A DNA stretch of 31,139 bases from JBHENW01 sp046261875 (GTDB lineage: Bacteria; Acidobacteriota; Thermoanaerobaculia; UBA5066; Gp7-AA6). Location: contig JBHENW010000168.1 in NCBI GenBank assembly GCA_046261875.1, forward strand, positions 1 to 31,139. Reading direction: 5' to 3'. The notes under the pieces were generated by a model. That model did not search any database and was not told where the DNA came from. It worked only from the letters and a program-made list of their open reading frames with translations. Both the position numbers and the translations under genes were made by a program. Positions 1-8,319 of this stretch are shown here, in pieces. Position 1 is the stretch's first letter. The number at the start of each line of letters is the position of its first letter.

Positions 1-66
1 CCCCCGAAAGCGGCGGACCGCATTCGAGCCGATGAACCCGGCCCCGCCCGTGATCAGAAACCTCAT
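1..66 (-). CDS. NAD-dependent epimerase/dehydratase, N-terminal fragment
   Basis: Only the first 22 codons are in the window; the gene continues past position 1. The visible peptide begins MRFLITGGAGFIGSN, the N-terminal beta strand and glycine-rich GGxGxxG loop that bind NAD(P) in extended short-chain dehydrogenases. This family includes dTDP-glucose 4,6-dehydratase, UDP-glucose 4-epimerase and GDP-mannose 4,6-dehydratase. The ATG lies 22 nt downstream of the preceding methyltransferase stop, so it is probably the last visible member of the same minus-strand glycan operon. Substrate specificity cannot be judged from this fragment. Confidence 0.85.
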   Translation of the reverse strand, partial: MRFLITGGAGFIGSNAVRRFRG

Positions 67-88
67 GATGTCTGAGCTTTAGATCGGT

Positions 89-931
89 TCATTGTACAGG
101 ACTCTTCTGGCAGACGTAGGCGATGCAGGAGCCTCGGGACGGCTCAGGCTCTTCGATGAAGCCCCGGAGCCGGTTCCTCCAGAAGGCTCGGTCCATCCAG
201 CCCGGGAAGGGGACCCAGCGCCCCGTGAGCTTCCGGGCCACCAGGTGAGGGAGGCTGACGTAGTGGGCCCAGTGGAAGGCGCGCGCGGCCCGGGGAGAGA
301 GATAGTAGCGCCAGTGCCGTACGGCGAGTCCCGCCCTCTCGAACCGCCGCCGCCACTCCTCCGGCGGATCGAAGCGATAGTGGATCGACTTGCGGTTGAA
401 CCACTCCACGTACGCGCGATGGGCACGCGCAAGGCCCCACCGCCTCCAGGTCCGCTCGTCTGTGAGGAGCTCCGTGAACAACTCGCCGACGACGGTGCAG
501 GCGAATGTGCCGCCGGGCTTGAGAACGCGCGCGATCTCGGCGACCGTGCGGTCGATGTCGGGGATGTGCTCGAAAACGCAGTTGGAGAACACGGAGCCGA
601 AGGAGGAGTCCGCGAAAGGCATGGCGCCGGAGTCAGCGCGGACGACGAGGCGATACACGCCCCGGGCGCGGGACTCCACCGTCTCGGCCAGGCCCGGGTC
701 CAGCCCCACGTCCGTTCCCTCAGGAAAGATGACGGAGGCGAAGTGACCGTCCCCGCAGCCGACGTCCAGCACCGGCCGCGGATAGGCGACCTGCGAGAGG
801 ATGCGCGCCTCGATCGAGCGCATGATGACCCTGTGGAGCGGCATCTCGCGCAGGTGCGCGCGCAGGATCTCCTCCGCTGCGGGATCGGCTTCCGCGCCCG
901 CCGCCGGATTGCTCGCGGCCTGGCGGTTCAT
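89..931 (-). CDS. Class I SAM-dependent methyltransferase (Methyltransf_11 type)
   Basis: The 280-residue product has the SAM-binding motif I LDVGCGDGHFA near residues 49-59, an acidic post-I region (GLDPG) and the late motif LKPGG, as in Methyltransf_11 enzymes. The C-terminal third is rich in Trp, Arg and Tyr and may form the acceptor-binding lobe. I take the ATG at 931 (MNRQAASNP) because it overlaps the stop of the upstream glycosyltransferase by 4 nt (ATGA); the reading frame stays open further upstream but only inside that gene. Lying between a GT4 enzyme and a sugar epimerase, it is likely to methylate a glycan, lipid-linked sugar or polyprenyl intermediate. The substrate is not identifiable from sequence. 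Confidence 0.88.
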   Translation of the reverse strand: MNRQAASNPAAGAEADPAAEEILRAHLREMPLHRVIMRSIEARILSQVAYPRPVLDVGCGDGHFASVIFPEGTDVGLDPGLAETVESRARGVYRLVVRADSGAMPFADSSFGSVFSNCVFEHIPDIDRTVAEIARVLKPGGTFACTVVGELFTELLTDERTWRRWGLARAHRAYVEWFNRKSIHYRFDPPEEWRRRFERAGLAVRHWRYYLSPRAARAFHWAHYVSLPHLVARKLTGRWVPFPGWMDRAFWRNRLRGFIEEPEPSRGSCIAYVCQKSPVQ

Positions 932-2070
932 CCGCCCGCCGCGGCGCGATACAGCGACTCGTACTCGGAGACGGTCCGGTCGAGCGAGAAGATCCTCCGG
1001 ATCTCGTCGCGACCGCGGCGGTATTTCTCGGGTGACTCGAGCACGCGCCCCATGGCCGCCGCGAGGCCCGTCGAGTCCGCGACGGGGGCGATCTCTCCCA
1101 TCCCCGTCAGTAAGATGGGCTGCCGCACGCCCGGAAGGTCCGACGCCACCACGGGGACGCCTCGGAGCATCGCTTCGACCTGGACGAGACCGAAGGACTC
1201 CGTAGAGTTGGTCGAGGGAAGGACGAGCAGATCCGCCAGCGCCAGGAGGTCGCCGGTCTGCTCCGGCGGCACGCTGCCGATGGCCAGCATCCCGGAGTCC
1301 GGGCTGTCGATGAGCGGGGCCAGACGGTCTCCCACGGTCTCGCCGGGAACGTCTGCACGTTCCCCTACGAGGACGAGGCGCGCTTCGGGGAAGCGCCGGC
1401 GGATCGCCGGAAAGGCCTCGATCAGATACGGCAGCCCCTTCTCTTCCGCGAAGCGTCCGAGAAAGAGGATGACCGGCTTTCCGCTGACCCCGTAACGCGC
1501 CCGCGCCTCGACATCCGAGAGCGGGGCTCTTCCATCGGGAACGGGCGGAAGTATCCAACTCACCGCTTCCGGTCGTTCCGCAAGAGAGGAGGTGTGGCGC
1601 GCGTAGTCCTCGGTATATGTCACGGTCCTCCACGCGCGATCGAGAGCGAAGTTCTGTGAGGCTCGGGCGAGCGCCTCGATCGCCCGCTGGACCACCCCTT
1701 CCGGCGGACGGAGATCGCAGTGGTAGGTCACGAGCAGGGGAATACCCGCGTGCTGGGAAATGAGCGCGAGCGGAACCGCGCCGACGAGCGGCGCGTGCAG
1801 GTGAAAGACGTCGCTCTGCGAGATCTCGCGGGCGGCGGCGAGCAGCAGCGCCGGTGACACCAATGCCTTACCGATACGGGCCAGAACGGGCCTGCGCAGG
1901 ACACGGACCTCGCCTTGCCATTCCTCCTCCGGCAGGTCCGGAAGATGGCGATGGGTCAGGATGGTGACGGCGTGGCCGCGGGCCGCCAGGGCCCCGGACA
2001 GGCGCTCGACGTAGAGCGACAGGCCGGAGATGTTCGGCCGGTAGTAGTCCACGGCCATCAGGATTTTCAC
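928..2070 (-). CDS. Glycosyltransferase family 4 (GT-B fold)
   Basis: This 380-residue protein transfers a sugar from an activated donor to an acceptor, probably on the cytoplasmic face of the membrane. The N-terminal half has the GT4 acceptor domain, with an opening of MAVDYYRPNISGLSLYVERL. The C-terminal half shows ILFLGRFAEEKG and the nucleotide-sugar signature STESFGLVQVEAM, which contains the E-x7-E arrangement of retaining GT4 enzymes. The start is GTG at 2070, overlapping the stop of the DUF2298 gene by 4 nt (GTGA). Its stop in turn overlaps the methyltransferase start, so the three genes are probably translationally coupled. Family assignment is firm; donor and acceptor are unknown. 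Related enzymes are PimA/PimB- and WcaI-like mannosyl or glucosyl transferases. Confidence 0.92.
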   Translation of the reverse strand: MKILMAVDYYRPNISGLSLYVERLSGALAARGHAVTILTHRHLPDLPEEEWQGEVRVLRRPVLARIGKALVSPALLLAAAREISQSDVFHLHAPLVGAVPLALISQHAGIPLLVTYHCDLRPPEGVVQRAIEALARASQNFALDRAWRTVTYTEDYARHTSSLAERPEAVSWILPPVPDGRAPLSDVEARARYGVSGKPVILFLGRFAEEKGLPYLIEAFPAIRRRFPEARLVLVGERADVPGETVGDRLAPLIDSPDSGMLAIGSVPPEQTGDLLALADLLVLPSTNSTESFGLVQVEAMLRGVPVVASDLPGVRQPILLTGMGEIAPVADSTGLAAAMGRVLESPEKYRRGRDEIRRIFSLDRTVSEYESLYRAAAGG

Positions 2071-4205
2071 GAGGTCACGACCCGGTACACCGTGGTCGGG
2101 CCGGTGTGCGCCGGCTCGAGAAAGGGGAGCTGCTCCACCCGCGACGCCGACGGGTACTGCTGCCGCTCGAGGTCCCCCACGACGACGTGCGTCACGCCGT
2201 ACTTCCGCAGGATGGCCAGCGCCGTGCCGGCGTCGGCGCTCTCGTAGAAGCGCCGCACGAGGCCTTCGCGTTCGCCGACCTCACGGTCGTTGGAGCGCCA
2301 GAGCCCTTCGTGGTTGGCCCAGCCGAGCACCGTTGGAATGCCGGTGTGCGAGGAGATCCGCGCGAAATCCGAGTAGGGGTTCCCCGTGGCCTCCATCACG
2401 ACCGATCCGGCCGGAGCGTTGGCCTCGAGCCACGCGATCGCCGCGGCGTCTCCGGCGGCCCGGCGGGCCAGCGGCCCGCGCGCGTCGAGGGAGAGCGGCC
2501 CCTGGCTCTGGCGGATCCGGGACACCGCGACGTTGACCGGATAGAGCAGGGCGAGGAAGAGGGAGCTGGCGATCAGCAGGCGGAAGCCGCGGCTCCGTTT
2601 CCCCCAGGCGGACCATGCCCGCTCCGCAAGGACGGCCGCGGCGATCGCCAGCAGCGGCCAGGCCTGGTGGTAGAACTTGAAGATCGTGTTCATGCGCTGA
2701 AGCTTCTCGCCGTAGTTGTCCTTGAAGTGGATGACCTCGCATCCCAGGACCATTCCCGCCCCGAGCAGCACGAGGAGCGCGACGAACAGCATGGCGCCGG
2801 AGTCCTCCGTGCCGCGCGCCGCGAGCGCGCCGCGCACGGCGAGATAGATGAGCGGGAGCAGCAGCACGAGGACGAGGACCTTGGTCATGAGAGCGAGGAG
2901 CCAGCAGGCGGCCACGACGGCGGCGAGAAGCACGCCGCGGGAAGAGCCCCGGCCGCGCTCTTCCTCCCCGCGCGGCCAGACCGACACGAGGGCGACAGCC
3001 AGAATGATCCCCCAGACGCCGAGGAACTCGAAGAGTCCGGAGGTCATCGTAGTCCGCGCGATGCCCCGGTTGGGAAGCTCGTAGGACGCTTCATAGGGCC
3101 ACCAGAGAAAAAAGCTGACGGCGAAGAGGCCCGCGCCGCGCAGAGCGCCGGGCAGCATCCGGTTCGGGGGAGGCAGCCAGGTCCCCTCGCCCGCGCGCAG
3201 CGCCCCGGCCGTCACGAGGAGGATCGCCATCGCGGGCATGTTCCACTTGTTCGCCGCGAACGCGGTCCCGGCGATCAGGGCGAGAAGCGCGCCGGGCGTC
3301 AGCCGGCGAATCCTCTCGGGCAACGCGGCGCGCTCGTCCGGCGCGGCGCGGGAAATCTCGATGAAGCGGTGCGCCAGCGCGAAGGCCGCGATGAAGTATG
3401 GGAAGGCGAGCAGGTGCGGGTGAAGGTCCGCGTGGAAGAACGTGAAGAACGGGAACTCGTTGATCGTATCGCCGGCCCCGATCACCCGCGAGGCGTGCCA
3501 GTAGTCGAATCCCGGATCGAACGGCTTCTTCCAGGAGTCGAGCGCCCCGACGAGGTTGCCGGCGAAGACGGTCGCGACCCCCGCGCCCAGGCCTGCCGCG
3601 AGACGGCCGCGCGACAGCCGCAGGCCCAGACACGCCGCAGTGACGAAGGAGGAGGCCGCGAAGGTCGCCACGGCGAGGTTGTAGGCGACGTGCGGGATCA
3701 CCGCGCCGAGCTTGGCCGGAACGGCCGCGAGCAGATAGCCCCAGTAGTAGTAGTTGATCGTCTTGCCGGCCATCCAGGGGTCCATCGGCGGCATCGCCTG
3801 GCCCCGGGCGATCGAGTTCAGGAAGGCCAGGTCCATGAACTTCTCCGCGCCGAGGACTTCGGGCCCGAAAGCGCGGATGACCAGAAAAACGGCGGCGCAG
3901 CCCCAGAAGAGAACCGCGGCGCGGGTCTCCTCGGGTCCCCAGAATCGCGGCTCACCCTCCGTCCGGCTGCGGTAGAGGCGGTAGGACAGGAGGACGATGA
4001 GGCCGAGGGCCGCCAGGACCGTGAAGCGGGAGAGGGGGAGGCCGGGAAGGGTCAGCAGCCAGGCCGTGTACGACACGAGCGCCAGGCCCACCGGACGTGA
4101 GAGCAACGCCGCGTCGCGGCGGTTGCCGAAGACGGCCCGCAGCAGCGGCAGGGACGCGAGGCCGAGGACCTCGACCGCCGCCGCCCATGCGAGCAAATGA
4201 CGCAC
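2067..4205 (-). CDS. DUF2298 ('Chlor_Arch_YYY') polytopic membrane protein
   Basis: A roughly 712-residue integral membrane protein with many hydrophobic segments. It carries the signature KTINYYYWGYLLAAVPAKLG, which defines the DUF2298/TIGR03662 'YYY' family of archaea and some bacteria. These proteins resemble GT-C glycosyltransferases in layout: acidic residues near the first extracytoplasmic loop (AEKFMDLAFLNS), a multi-pass core, then a soluble C-terminal region. The function is unproven; a lipid-linked-sugar glycosyltransferase is the usual guess and fits the adjacent GT4 gene. The frame is open to 4277, but I prefer the GTG at 4205 because the region before it is not hydrophobic and lacks family-like sequence. 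No clear Shine-Dalgarno marks either start. Confidence 0.85.
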   Translation of the reverse strand: MRHLLAWAAAVEVLGLASLPLLRAVFGNRRDAALLSRPVGLALVSYTAWLLTLPGLPLSRFTVLAALGLIVLLSYRLYRSRTEGEPRFWGPEETRAAVLFWGCAAVFLVIRAFGPEVLGAEKFMDLAFLNSIARGQAMPPMDPWMAGKTINYYYWGYLLAAVPAKLGAVIPHVAYNLAVATFAASSFVTAACLGLRLSRGRLAAGLGAGVATVFAGNLVGALDSWKKPFDPGFDYWHASRVIGAGDTINEFPFFTFFHADLHPHLLAFPYFIAAFALAHRFIEISRAAPDERAALPERIRRLTPGALLALIAGTAFAANKWNMPAMAILLVTAGALRAGEGTWLPPPNRMLPGALRGAGLFAVSFFLWWPYEASYELPNRGIARTTMTSGLFEFLGVWGIILAVALVSVWPRGEEERGRGSSRGVLLAAVVAACWLLALMTKVLVLVLLLPLIYLAVRGALAARGTEDSGAMLFVALLVLLGAGMVLGCEVIHFKDNYGEKLQRMNTIFKFYHQAWPLLAIAAAVLAERAWSAWGKRSRGFRLLIASSLFLALLYPVNVAVSRIRQSQGPLSLDARGPLARRAAGDAAAIAWLEANAPAGSVVMEATGNPYSDFARISSHTGIPTVLGWANHEGLWRSNDREVGEREGLVRRFYESADAGTALAILRKYGVTHVVVGDLERQQYPSASRVEQLPFLEPAHTGPTTVYRVVTS

Positions 4206-4300
4206 TGCGGAAAGTGTAACCTGCCGGTCAGCACGGGACCTGTGGGGGACCGTTGGGACGAGAGTATCCCCGGGCACCCCCGTTGCACGGGGTGATCCGC
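4206..4300. promoter_or_regulatory. Divergent intergenic region between DUF2298 and LigD-PE genes
   Basis: This 95-bp gap lies between two divergently transcribed genes and must hold or overlap their promoters. I see no convincing -10/-35 pair. A short inverted repeat, CACCCC...GGGGTG with an 8-nt loop, lies at 4275-4294, just before the LigD-PE ATG, and its right arm (GGGGTGAT) overlaps the probable Shine-Dalgarno of that gene. Confidence 0.4.
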
Positions 4301-5020
4301 ATGGGGCTGAAGGAATACAAGCGCAAGAGACGGTTCGACGTGACGCCGGAGCCTTCCGGCGAGGAGAAGCGCCCCGCGCCGAAGCGCCGCAAAGCGCTGC
4401 GGTACGTCATCCAGAAGCACCGCGCCACGGCGCTCCATTACGACTTCCGCCTGGAATGGAAGGGCGTGCTCCTTTCGTGGGCAGTTCCCAAGGGCCCGTC
4501 TCTCGACCCCTCGGTCAAGCGGATGGCGATGCCGACCGAGGATCACCCGATCGCCTACGCGGCATTCGAGGGCATCATCCCGGAAGGGGAGTACGGGGGC
4601 GGCACAGTGATGATCTGGGACGAAGGCTCGTGGACGCCGGAGTCCGAGGACGTGGACGCGGCTCTCAAACGGGGCGACCTGAAGTTCAGCCTGAAGGGGA
4701 AGAAGCTCAAGGGATCCTGGGTCCTCGTGCGGCTGCGGCCCCGTTCGGCGGAGAGCCGCGCGGGCTGGCTCCTCATCAAGCACCGCGACGAGTACGCGAG
4801 CGTGGAAGACATCGCCGAGACGCAGCCGCGCTCGGTCGTCTCGAACCGGGTCCTGATCGAGATCGCGCGGGACGAGGGGGGCAACATGGAGAAGGCCGCG
4901 ACGGGCGATCCTCCCGCCCTACTGAAGAAGCTGGCGAAGAACCCGAAGCTCCTGACGCCCCCGCGGAAAGGGCGCAAGGCCGTCTGGCATTCCAACCGCG
5001 CCGGGGGACCGTCCTCGTAA
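4301..5020 (+). CDS. ligD (PE domain): LigD 3'-phosphoesterase (PE) domain protein, stand-alone
   Basis: The 239-residue protein matches the end-healing phosphoesterase domain of LigD, which removes 3'-ribonucleotides and 3'-phosphates from broken ends in non-homologous end joining. The catalytic residues known from Pseudomonas LigD (H42, H48, D50, R52, K66, R76, H84, Y88) are all present at a constant offset of two: H40, H46, D48, R50, K64, R74, H82, Y86. The motifs are QKHRATALHYDFRLEW and AVPKGPS, then EGEYGGGTV. I start at ATG 4301, behind GGTGAT, rather than at the ATG 48 nt upstream. In many bacteria this domain is fused to ligase and polymerase domains; here it stands alone, followed by a 278-bp spacer and then the other two domains as separate genes. 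Confidence 0.93.
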   Translation: MGLKEYKRKRRFDVTPEPSGEEKRPAPKRRKALRYVIQKHRATALHYDFRLEWKGVLLSWAVPKGPSLDPSVKRMAMPTEDHPIAYAAFEGIIPEGEYGGGTVMIWDEGSWTPESEDVDAALKRGDLKFSLKGKKLKGSWVLVRLRPRSAESRAGWLLIKHRDEYASVEDIAETQPRSVVSNRVLIEIARDEGGNMEKAATGDPPALLKKLAKNPKLLTPPRKGRKAVWHSNRAGGPSS

Positions 5021-5298
5021 TGCCCTGCTGCGCGCCGGCGATTCTCTCGCTGCGAGCGGAATGCTCGTGCGACCTTTCAGCAGGGGACCTTGCGGTCCCC
5101 TGGACCCCTGGCCGCTTGTGCGGCGTAGGTCTGCTACGCCTCCGCGCGCGGGGGTTCGGGGGCTCACCCAAGCCCCCGCTCATGTTGGTCCTGCGCTCCC
5201 GCTCTCGCGTCGGCCTCGCCGCGCTCGCGACGGGCCTTACTCGGACAGCCCCCAGCTCCTGAGAAGGACGTCCGCTGAAAGACCGGATCCCGTTTCGC
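5021..5298. other. Hairpin-rich spacer between LigD-PE and LigD ligase genes
   Basis: This is the longest gene-free stretch of the window (278 bp). It holds three tandem perfect stem-loops. The first has an 8-bp stem AGGGGACC/GGTCCCCT at 5082-5101 with a TTGC loop. The second has a 7-bp stem GGCGTAG/CTACGCC at 5122-5140. The third has a 7-bp stem GGGGGCT/AGCCCCC at 5158-5177. None is followed by a T-tract, so they are not obvious intrinsic terminators. No credible protein is encoded: the open frames through it have no recognisable motif. Confidence 0.6.
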
Positions 5299-6198
5299 GT
5301 GCGCCCGATGCTTGCGACGGTCGTGCCAGGACCCTTCCACCAGCCGGGCTGGGTCTACGAGGAGAAGTACGACGGCTACCGCATCCTCGCCTACAAAGAG
5401 GGATCGCGGGTGACGCTCCTCTCGCGCAACGACAAGGAGCGCACGGAGACCTTTCGAGACGTGGCGCAAGCCGTGGCCGCACTGCCCTGGCGTACCCTCC
5501 TGCTCGACGGCGAGGTCGTCGCTTTCGACCGCAAGCTCATCTCGCGTTTCCAGCTCCTCCAGCAGGGCGAGGTCCCGACGGTCTACGCGGTCTTCGACTG
5601 CCTCTACCGGAACGGACGCGATCTGCGCCAGGAGCCGCTCCCGGTCCGGCGCAAAGCGGTCGAGGAATCGATCGGCGACACCGAGCGGCTCTTTGCGTCG
5701 CGCCGGCTGCCGCGCAACGGCAAGACGGCCTACGAGACGGCGATGAAGAAGGGTTGGGAGGGACTCGTCGCAAAGGAGGAAGCCGCGCCCTACTTCGAGG
5801 GCCGCTCGACGAAGTGGCTCAAGGTGAAGGTCAAGCAGGAGGAGGAGTTCGTGATCGCGGGCTACACGGCTCCCGGCGGCTCCCGGACCCACTTCGGCTC
5901 GCTATTACTCGGCGCCTTCAGCGGCCCGAAGCTGTACTACGTCGGCAAGGTCGGCACCGGCTTCAACCAGAAGTCGCTCGCCTCCCTCTTCAAGACCTTC
6001 CAGCCACTCGTGCAGAAGACACCGGGCTTCGTCAACCCGCCGCGCGAGAAGGGCGCGGTCTGGCTCCGGCCGAAGCTCGTCGCGCAGACCGCCTTCCAGG
6101 AATGGACCGACGAAGGCAAGCTGCGGCAGCCCGTGTTCCTCGGGCTGCGGGACGACAAGAAGGCGTCGGAGGTCATACTGCCCTGGGAGCCTCAGTGA
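5299..6198 (+). CDS. ligD (LIG domain): ATP-dependent DNA ligase (LigD LIG domain), stand-alone
   Basis: This 299-residue protein is the NHEJ nick-sealing ligase. Its motif I is EEKYDGYR, so K23 is the lysine that becomes adenylylated. Later nucleotidyltransferase motifs follow in order: LLLDGEVVAFD (III region), TVYAVFDCLY (IIIa), EGLVAKEE (IV) and KWLKVKVK (V). A C-terminal OB-fold domain (FGSLLLGAFSGPKLYYVGKV) comes after these. The start is uncertain. GTG 5299 gives MRPMLAT, the usual beginning of LigD ligase domains, but the frame is open back to 5263 and an upstream rare start is possible. The stop overlaps the polymerase gene by 4 nt (GTGA), so the two should be co-translated. LigD ligases normally act with Ku; no ku gene is in this window. 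Confidence 0.94.
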   Translation: MRPMLATVVPGPFHQPGWVYEEKYDGYRILAYKEGSRVTLLSRNDKERTETFRDVAQAVAALPWRTLLLDGEVVAFDRKLISRFQLLQQGEVPTVYAVFDCLYRNGRDLRQEPLPVRRKAVEESIGDTERLFASRRLPRNGKTAYETAMKKGWEGLVAKEEAAPYFEGRSTKWLKVKVKQEEEFVIAGYTAPGGSRTHFGSLLLGAFSGPKLYYVGKVGTGFNQKSLASLFKTFQPLVQKTPGFVNPPREKGAVWLRPKLVAQTAFQEWTDEGKLRQPVFLGLRDDKKASEVILPWEPQ

Positions 6199-7100
6199 AG
6201 AAGGCCGCGGCGGCGAAGACCGGCAAGGCGCTCCCGGTCCCGGTCTCGAACCCCGACAAGGTCTTCTGGCCGGAGCAGGGATACACCAAGCTCGACCTCG
6301 TCCGTTGCTACGCCTTCATTTTTCCCAAGCTCCAGCCCTGGGTGAAGGGGCGGCTCCTTTCCCTCAAGCGCTGTCCCAACGGCGTGCTGGGAAAGTGTTT
6401 CTTCCAGAAAGAGAAGCCCGATTCGATGCCGGCCGACACGCCGACGAAACGGATCGTCCACGAGAACGGCGTGCGCAACTACGTCGTGGGCGGGAAGCTG
6501 GAGACCCAGCTCGCCCTGGCGAACCTCGGCTGCATCGCGGTGCACGTCTGGGGAGCCCGCGCCCCGGCGCCTCGGAAGCCGGACTGGGTCTGTTTCGACC
6601 TCGATCCGGACTCGGGTCTCTTTGCCGACGCGGCCCGTGCGGGGCTCAAAGTGAAGGAGGCGCTCGACGCGCTGGGCCTCGTCTCCTTCGCGAAGACCTC
6701 AGGCAAGAAGGGGCTCCACATCTTCGTGCCGATCCGGGTCGGGCCCGACGCCGACGAGGTGAAGGAGTTCGCGGAGGTCCTCGGCTGGCGCCTGGCGGAA
6801 GCCTTTCCCAGAGAAATGACGATGGAGAACCGGATCGCCGCCCGCAAGGGCCGGGTGTACCTGGACCCCTTCCGCAACGGCTTCGCGCAAACGGTCGTCT
6901 CGCCGTACTGCGTGCGCCGGTTCCCGCGCGCGCCGGTCTCCACTCCGCTCGACTGGTCGGAGGTGCGGCCCGACCTCGACCCGGGGGATTTCAACATGGG
7001 CAACTTCGAGAAGCGGCTGCGCCGCAGGGACCCGTGGGAGGACTTCTTTCGCTCCCGCCAGCCGTTCAAACCGGCCATGGAGGCCCTGCGGCGCCTCTGA
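6195..7100 (+). CDS. ligD (POL domain): LigD polymerase/primase (PolDom) domain protein, stand-alone
   Basis: The 301-residue protein is the archaeo-eukaryotic-primase-like polymerase that fills gaps, preferring ribonucleotides, during end joining. It begins with the family opening SNPDKVFWPEQGYTKLDLV. The metal-binding pair is in VCFDLDPDSG (D135, D137), followed by TSGKKGLHIFVPI (S169, H175) and YLDPFRNGFAQTVVSPY, which supplies the third acidic residue (D224). Start is GTG 6195, overlapping the ligase stop by 4 nt. The length equals an isolated PolDom, with no trace of fused ligase or phosphoesterase sequence. With the two preceding genes it reconstitutes all three LigD activities from separate polypeptides. 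Confidence 0.94.
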   Translation: MKKAAAAKTGKALPVPVSNPDKVFWPEQGYTKLDLVRCYAFIFPKLQPWVKGRLLSLKRCPNGVLGKCFFQKEKPDSMPADTPTKRIVHENGVRNYVVGGKLETQLALANLGCIAVHVWGARAPAPRKPDWVCFDLDPDSGLFADAARAGLKVKEALDALGLVSFAKTSGKKGLHIFVPIRVGPDADEVKEFAEVLGWRLAEAFPREMTMENRIAARKGRVYLDPFRNGFAQTVVSPYCVRRFPRAPVSTPLDWSEVRPDLDPGDFNMGNFEKRLRRRDPWEDFFRSRQPFKPAMEALRRL

Positions 7101-7140
7101 GACGCCTGCCCCTTCCGACTTGAGTTAACTTTCGGCGCTC

Positions 7141-8319
7141 GTGAACGGGCTCGAGAAGCTTGCGCGGTTGCTGCGGAGGCTCTTCGGGCCTCCCCGCCTC
7201 GCTCTCCTCGTCGCGGCCTGGATCCTGCTGCTCGGCGCCTGGGGTTGGGTGGCGCGCCACCATCTCCCGATCGAGCACCGGTCGCGCTGGGACGCTCAGA
7301 CCGAGCGGCGCGCCCCCCTTTACGCGAAGTTCGACGCGGGCTGGTACCTCTCGATCATCGAACGGGGATACGGCCCGCCGCCGCGGGAGGGAAGACCCTC
7401 CGCGCACGCGTTCTTTCCGCTGTACCCGAGCGTCGCCGGAGTCCTCCGCGACGCCTTCGCGATGGACGGTTTCCACGCGGGCTTCGTCGTGGCTTACGTC
7501 TGCCTCTTCCTCGCGATGGCGCGTTTCTTCGAAGAGGCGGTGGAGCGGCTGGGAGAATCCGACGCCTGGCGCGCGGTCGTTTTCTTTCTTCTTTTTCCCG
7601 CGTCGTTCTTCCTGGCGTCGATGTATGCGGAGTCCATGTTCCTGCTCTTCGCCCTGCTCGCCTTCCGCGACGCCCGGGCCGGCCCGACCGGCCGCGCGGC
7701 GCTCTGGGGAGTCCTGGCCGGGCTGACGCGCCCCTCGGCCCTCGCTCTGGCCCCCGCGCTCTTTCTGGCCGCTCTGGAGCGTCGAGGTCCGGGAGGCGCT
7801 ACGCCGGCCGGCCGGCGCTGGGGGCGGGCGATCCTGCTCGGCGCGCTCCCCGCGGCGACGGTTTTCGCCTGGATCTACGGTGTGGGCGCCGTGAACGGCG
7901 AGCCGGGACTCTTCTTTCGCGTGATGGAGGGATGGCGGCGCCCGGCGAGCTCTCTCGCCGGGATCTCCGACTGGTTCCTGTCGATGAAAGTCCGTGCGGT
8001 GGATCAGGACTGGCGCGAAGACCCCACGCTCGTCCTCGATTACGGTTGCGCTCTTCTCTTCGCGGTCATCGGGGCGTACCAGCTCTTGCGCCGGCGCTGG
8101 GCCGATGCCGCCTGGACGGGATCCTCGCTCGCCCTGCCGATGACGACCGGCGTCTCGGGCGGGATGCCCCGTTTCCTCATGGTCGTGTATCCGGTGTATT
8201 TCGCGCTGGCGGCAGGATCCCGGGGCAAGCCCCTGGCGCGCCGGGTCTGGTGGATCGTGTCCGGTGCGCTGCTGCTCGCCGCGGCGGCGCGTTTCGTCAA
8301 CTGGCATTGGGTGGCATGA
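7141..8319 (+). CDS. PIG-V-like mannosyltransferase, GT-C membrane protein
   Basis: A 392-residue polytopic membrane protein. After the first transmembrane segment (about 19-38) comes FDAGWYLSIIERGYGPP, with D65 in the position of the catalytic or donor-phosphate-interacting aspartate of PIG-V/COG5542 mannosyltransferases. It is followed by AFFPLYP, another hallmark of that family. About eight more hydrophobic segments follow. Enzymes of this type use polyprenyl-phosphate sugars on the outer face of the membrane. A dolichol-phosphate-mannose-synthase-like GT2 lies downstream (10378-11109) and could make such a donor. The start is GTG 7141, 40 nt after the LigD polymerase stop. Whether it is co-transcribed with the repair genes is unclear. 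Confidence 0.85.
   Translation: MNGLEKLARLLRRLFGPPRLALLVAAWILLLGAWGWVARHHLPIEHRSRWDAQTERRAPLYAKFDAGWYLSIIERGYGPPPREGRPSAHAFFPLYPSVAGVLRDAFAMDGFHAGFVVAYVCLFLAMARFFEEAVERLGESDAWRAVVFFLLFPASFFLASMYAESMFLLFALLAFRDARAGPTGRAALWGVLAGLTRPSALALAPALFLAALERRGPGGATPAGRRWGRAILLGALPAATVFAWIYGVGAVNGEPGLFFRVMEGWRRPASSLAGISDWFLSMKVRAVDQDWREDPTLVLDYGCALLFAVIGAYQLLRRRWADAAWTGSSLALPMTTGVSGGMPRFLMVVYPVYFALAAGSRGKPLARRVWWIVSGALLLAAAARFVNWHWVA

Noticed and set aside
89..1633. Extending the methyltransferase to a 514-residue protein
   Set aside because: The extra N-terminal part lies inside the GT4 gene in another frame and has no domain; the ATGA overlap at 931 is the natural start.
2106..4100. A 664-codon open frame on the plus strand
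   Set aside because: It is antisense to the DUF2298 gene and has highly charged, low-complexity composition; no family motif.
5082..5101. Hairpin with TTGC loop as a rho-independent terminator
   Set aside because: It is followed by GG-rich sequence, not a T-tract.
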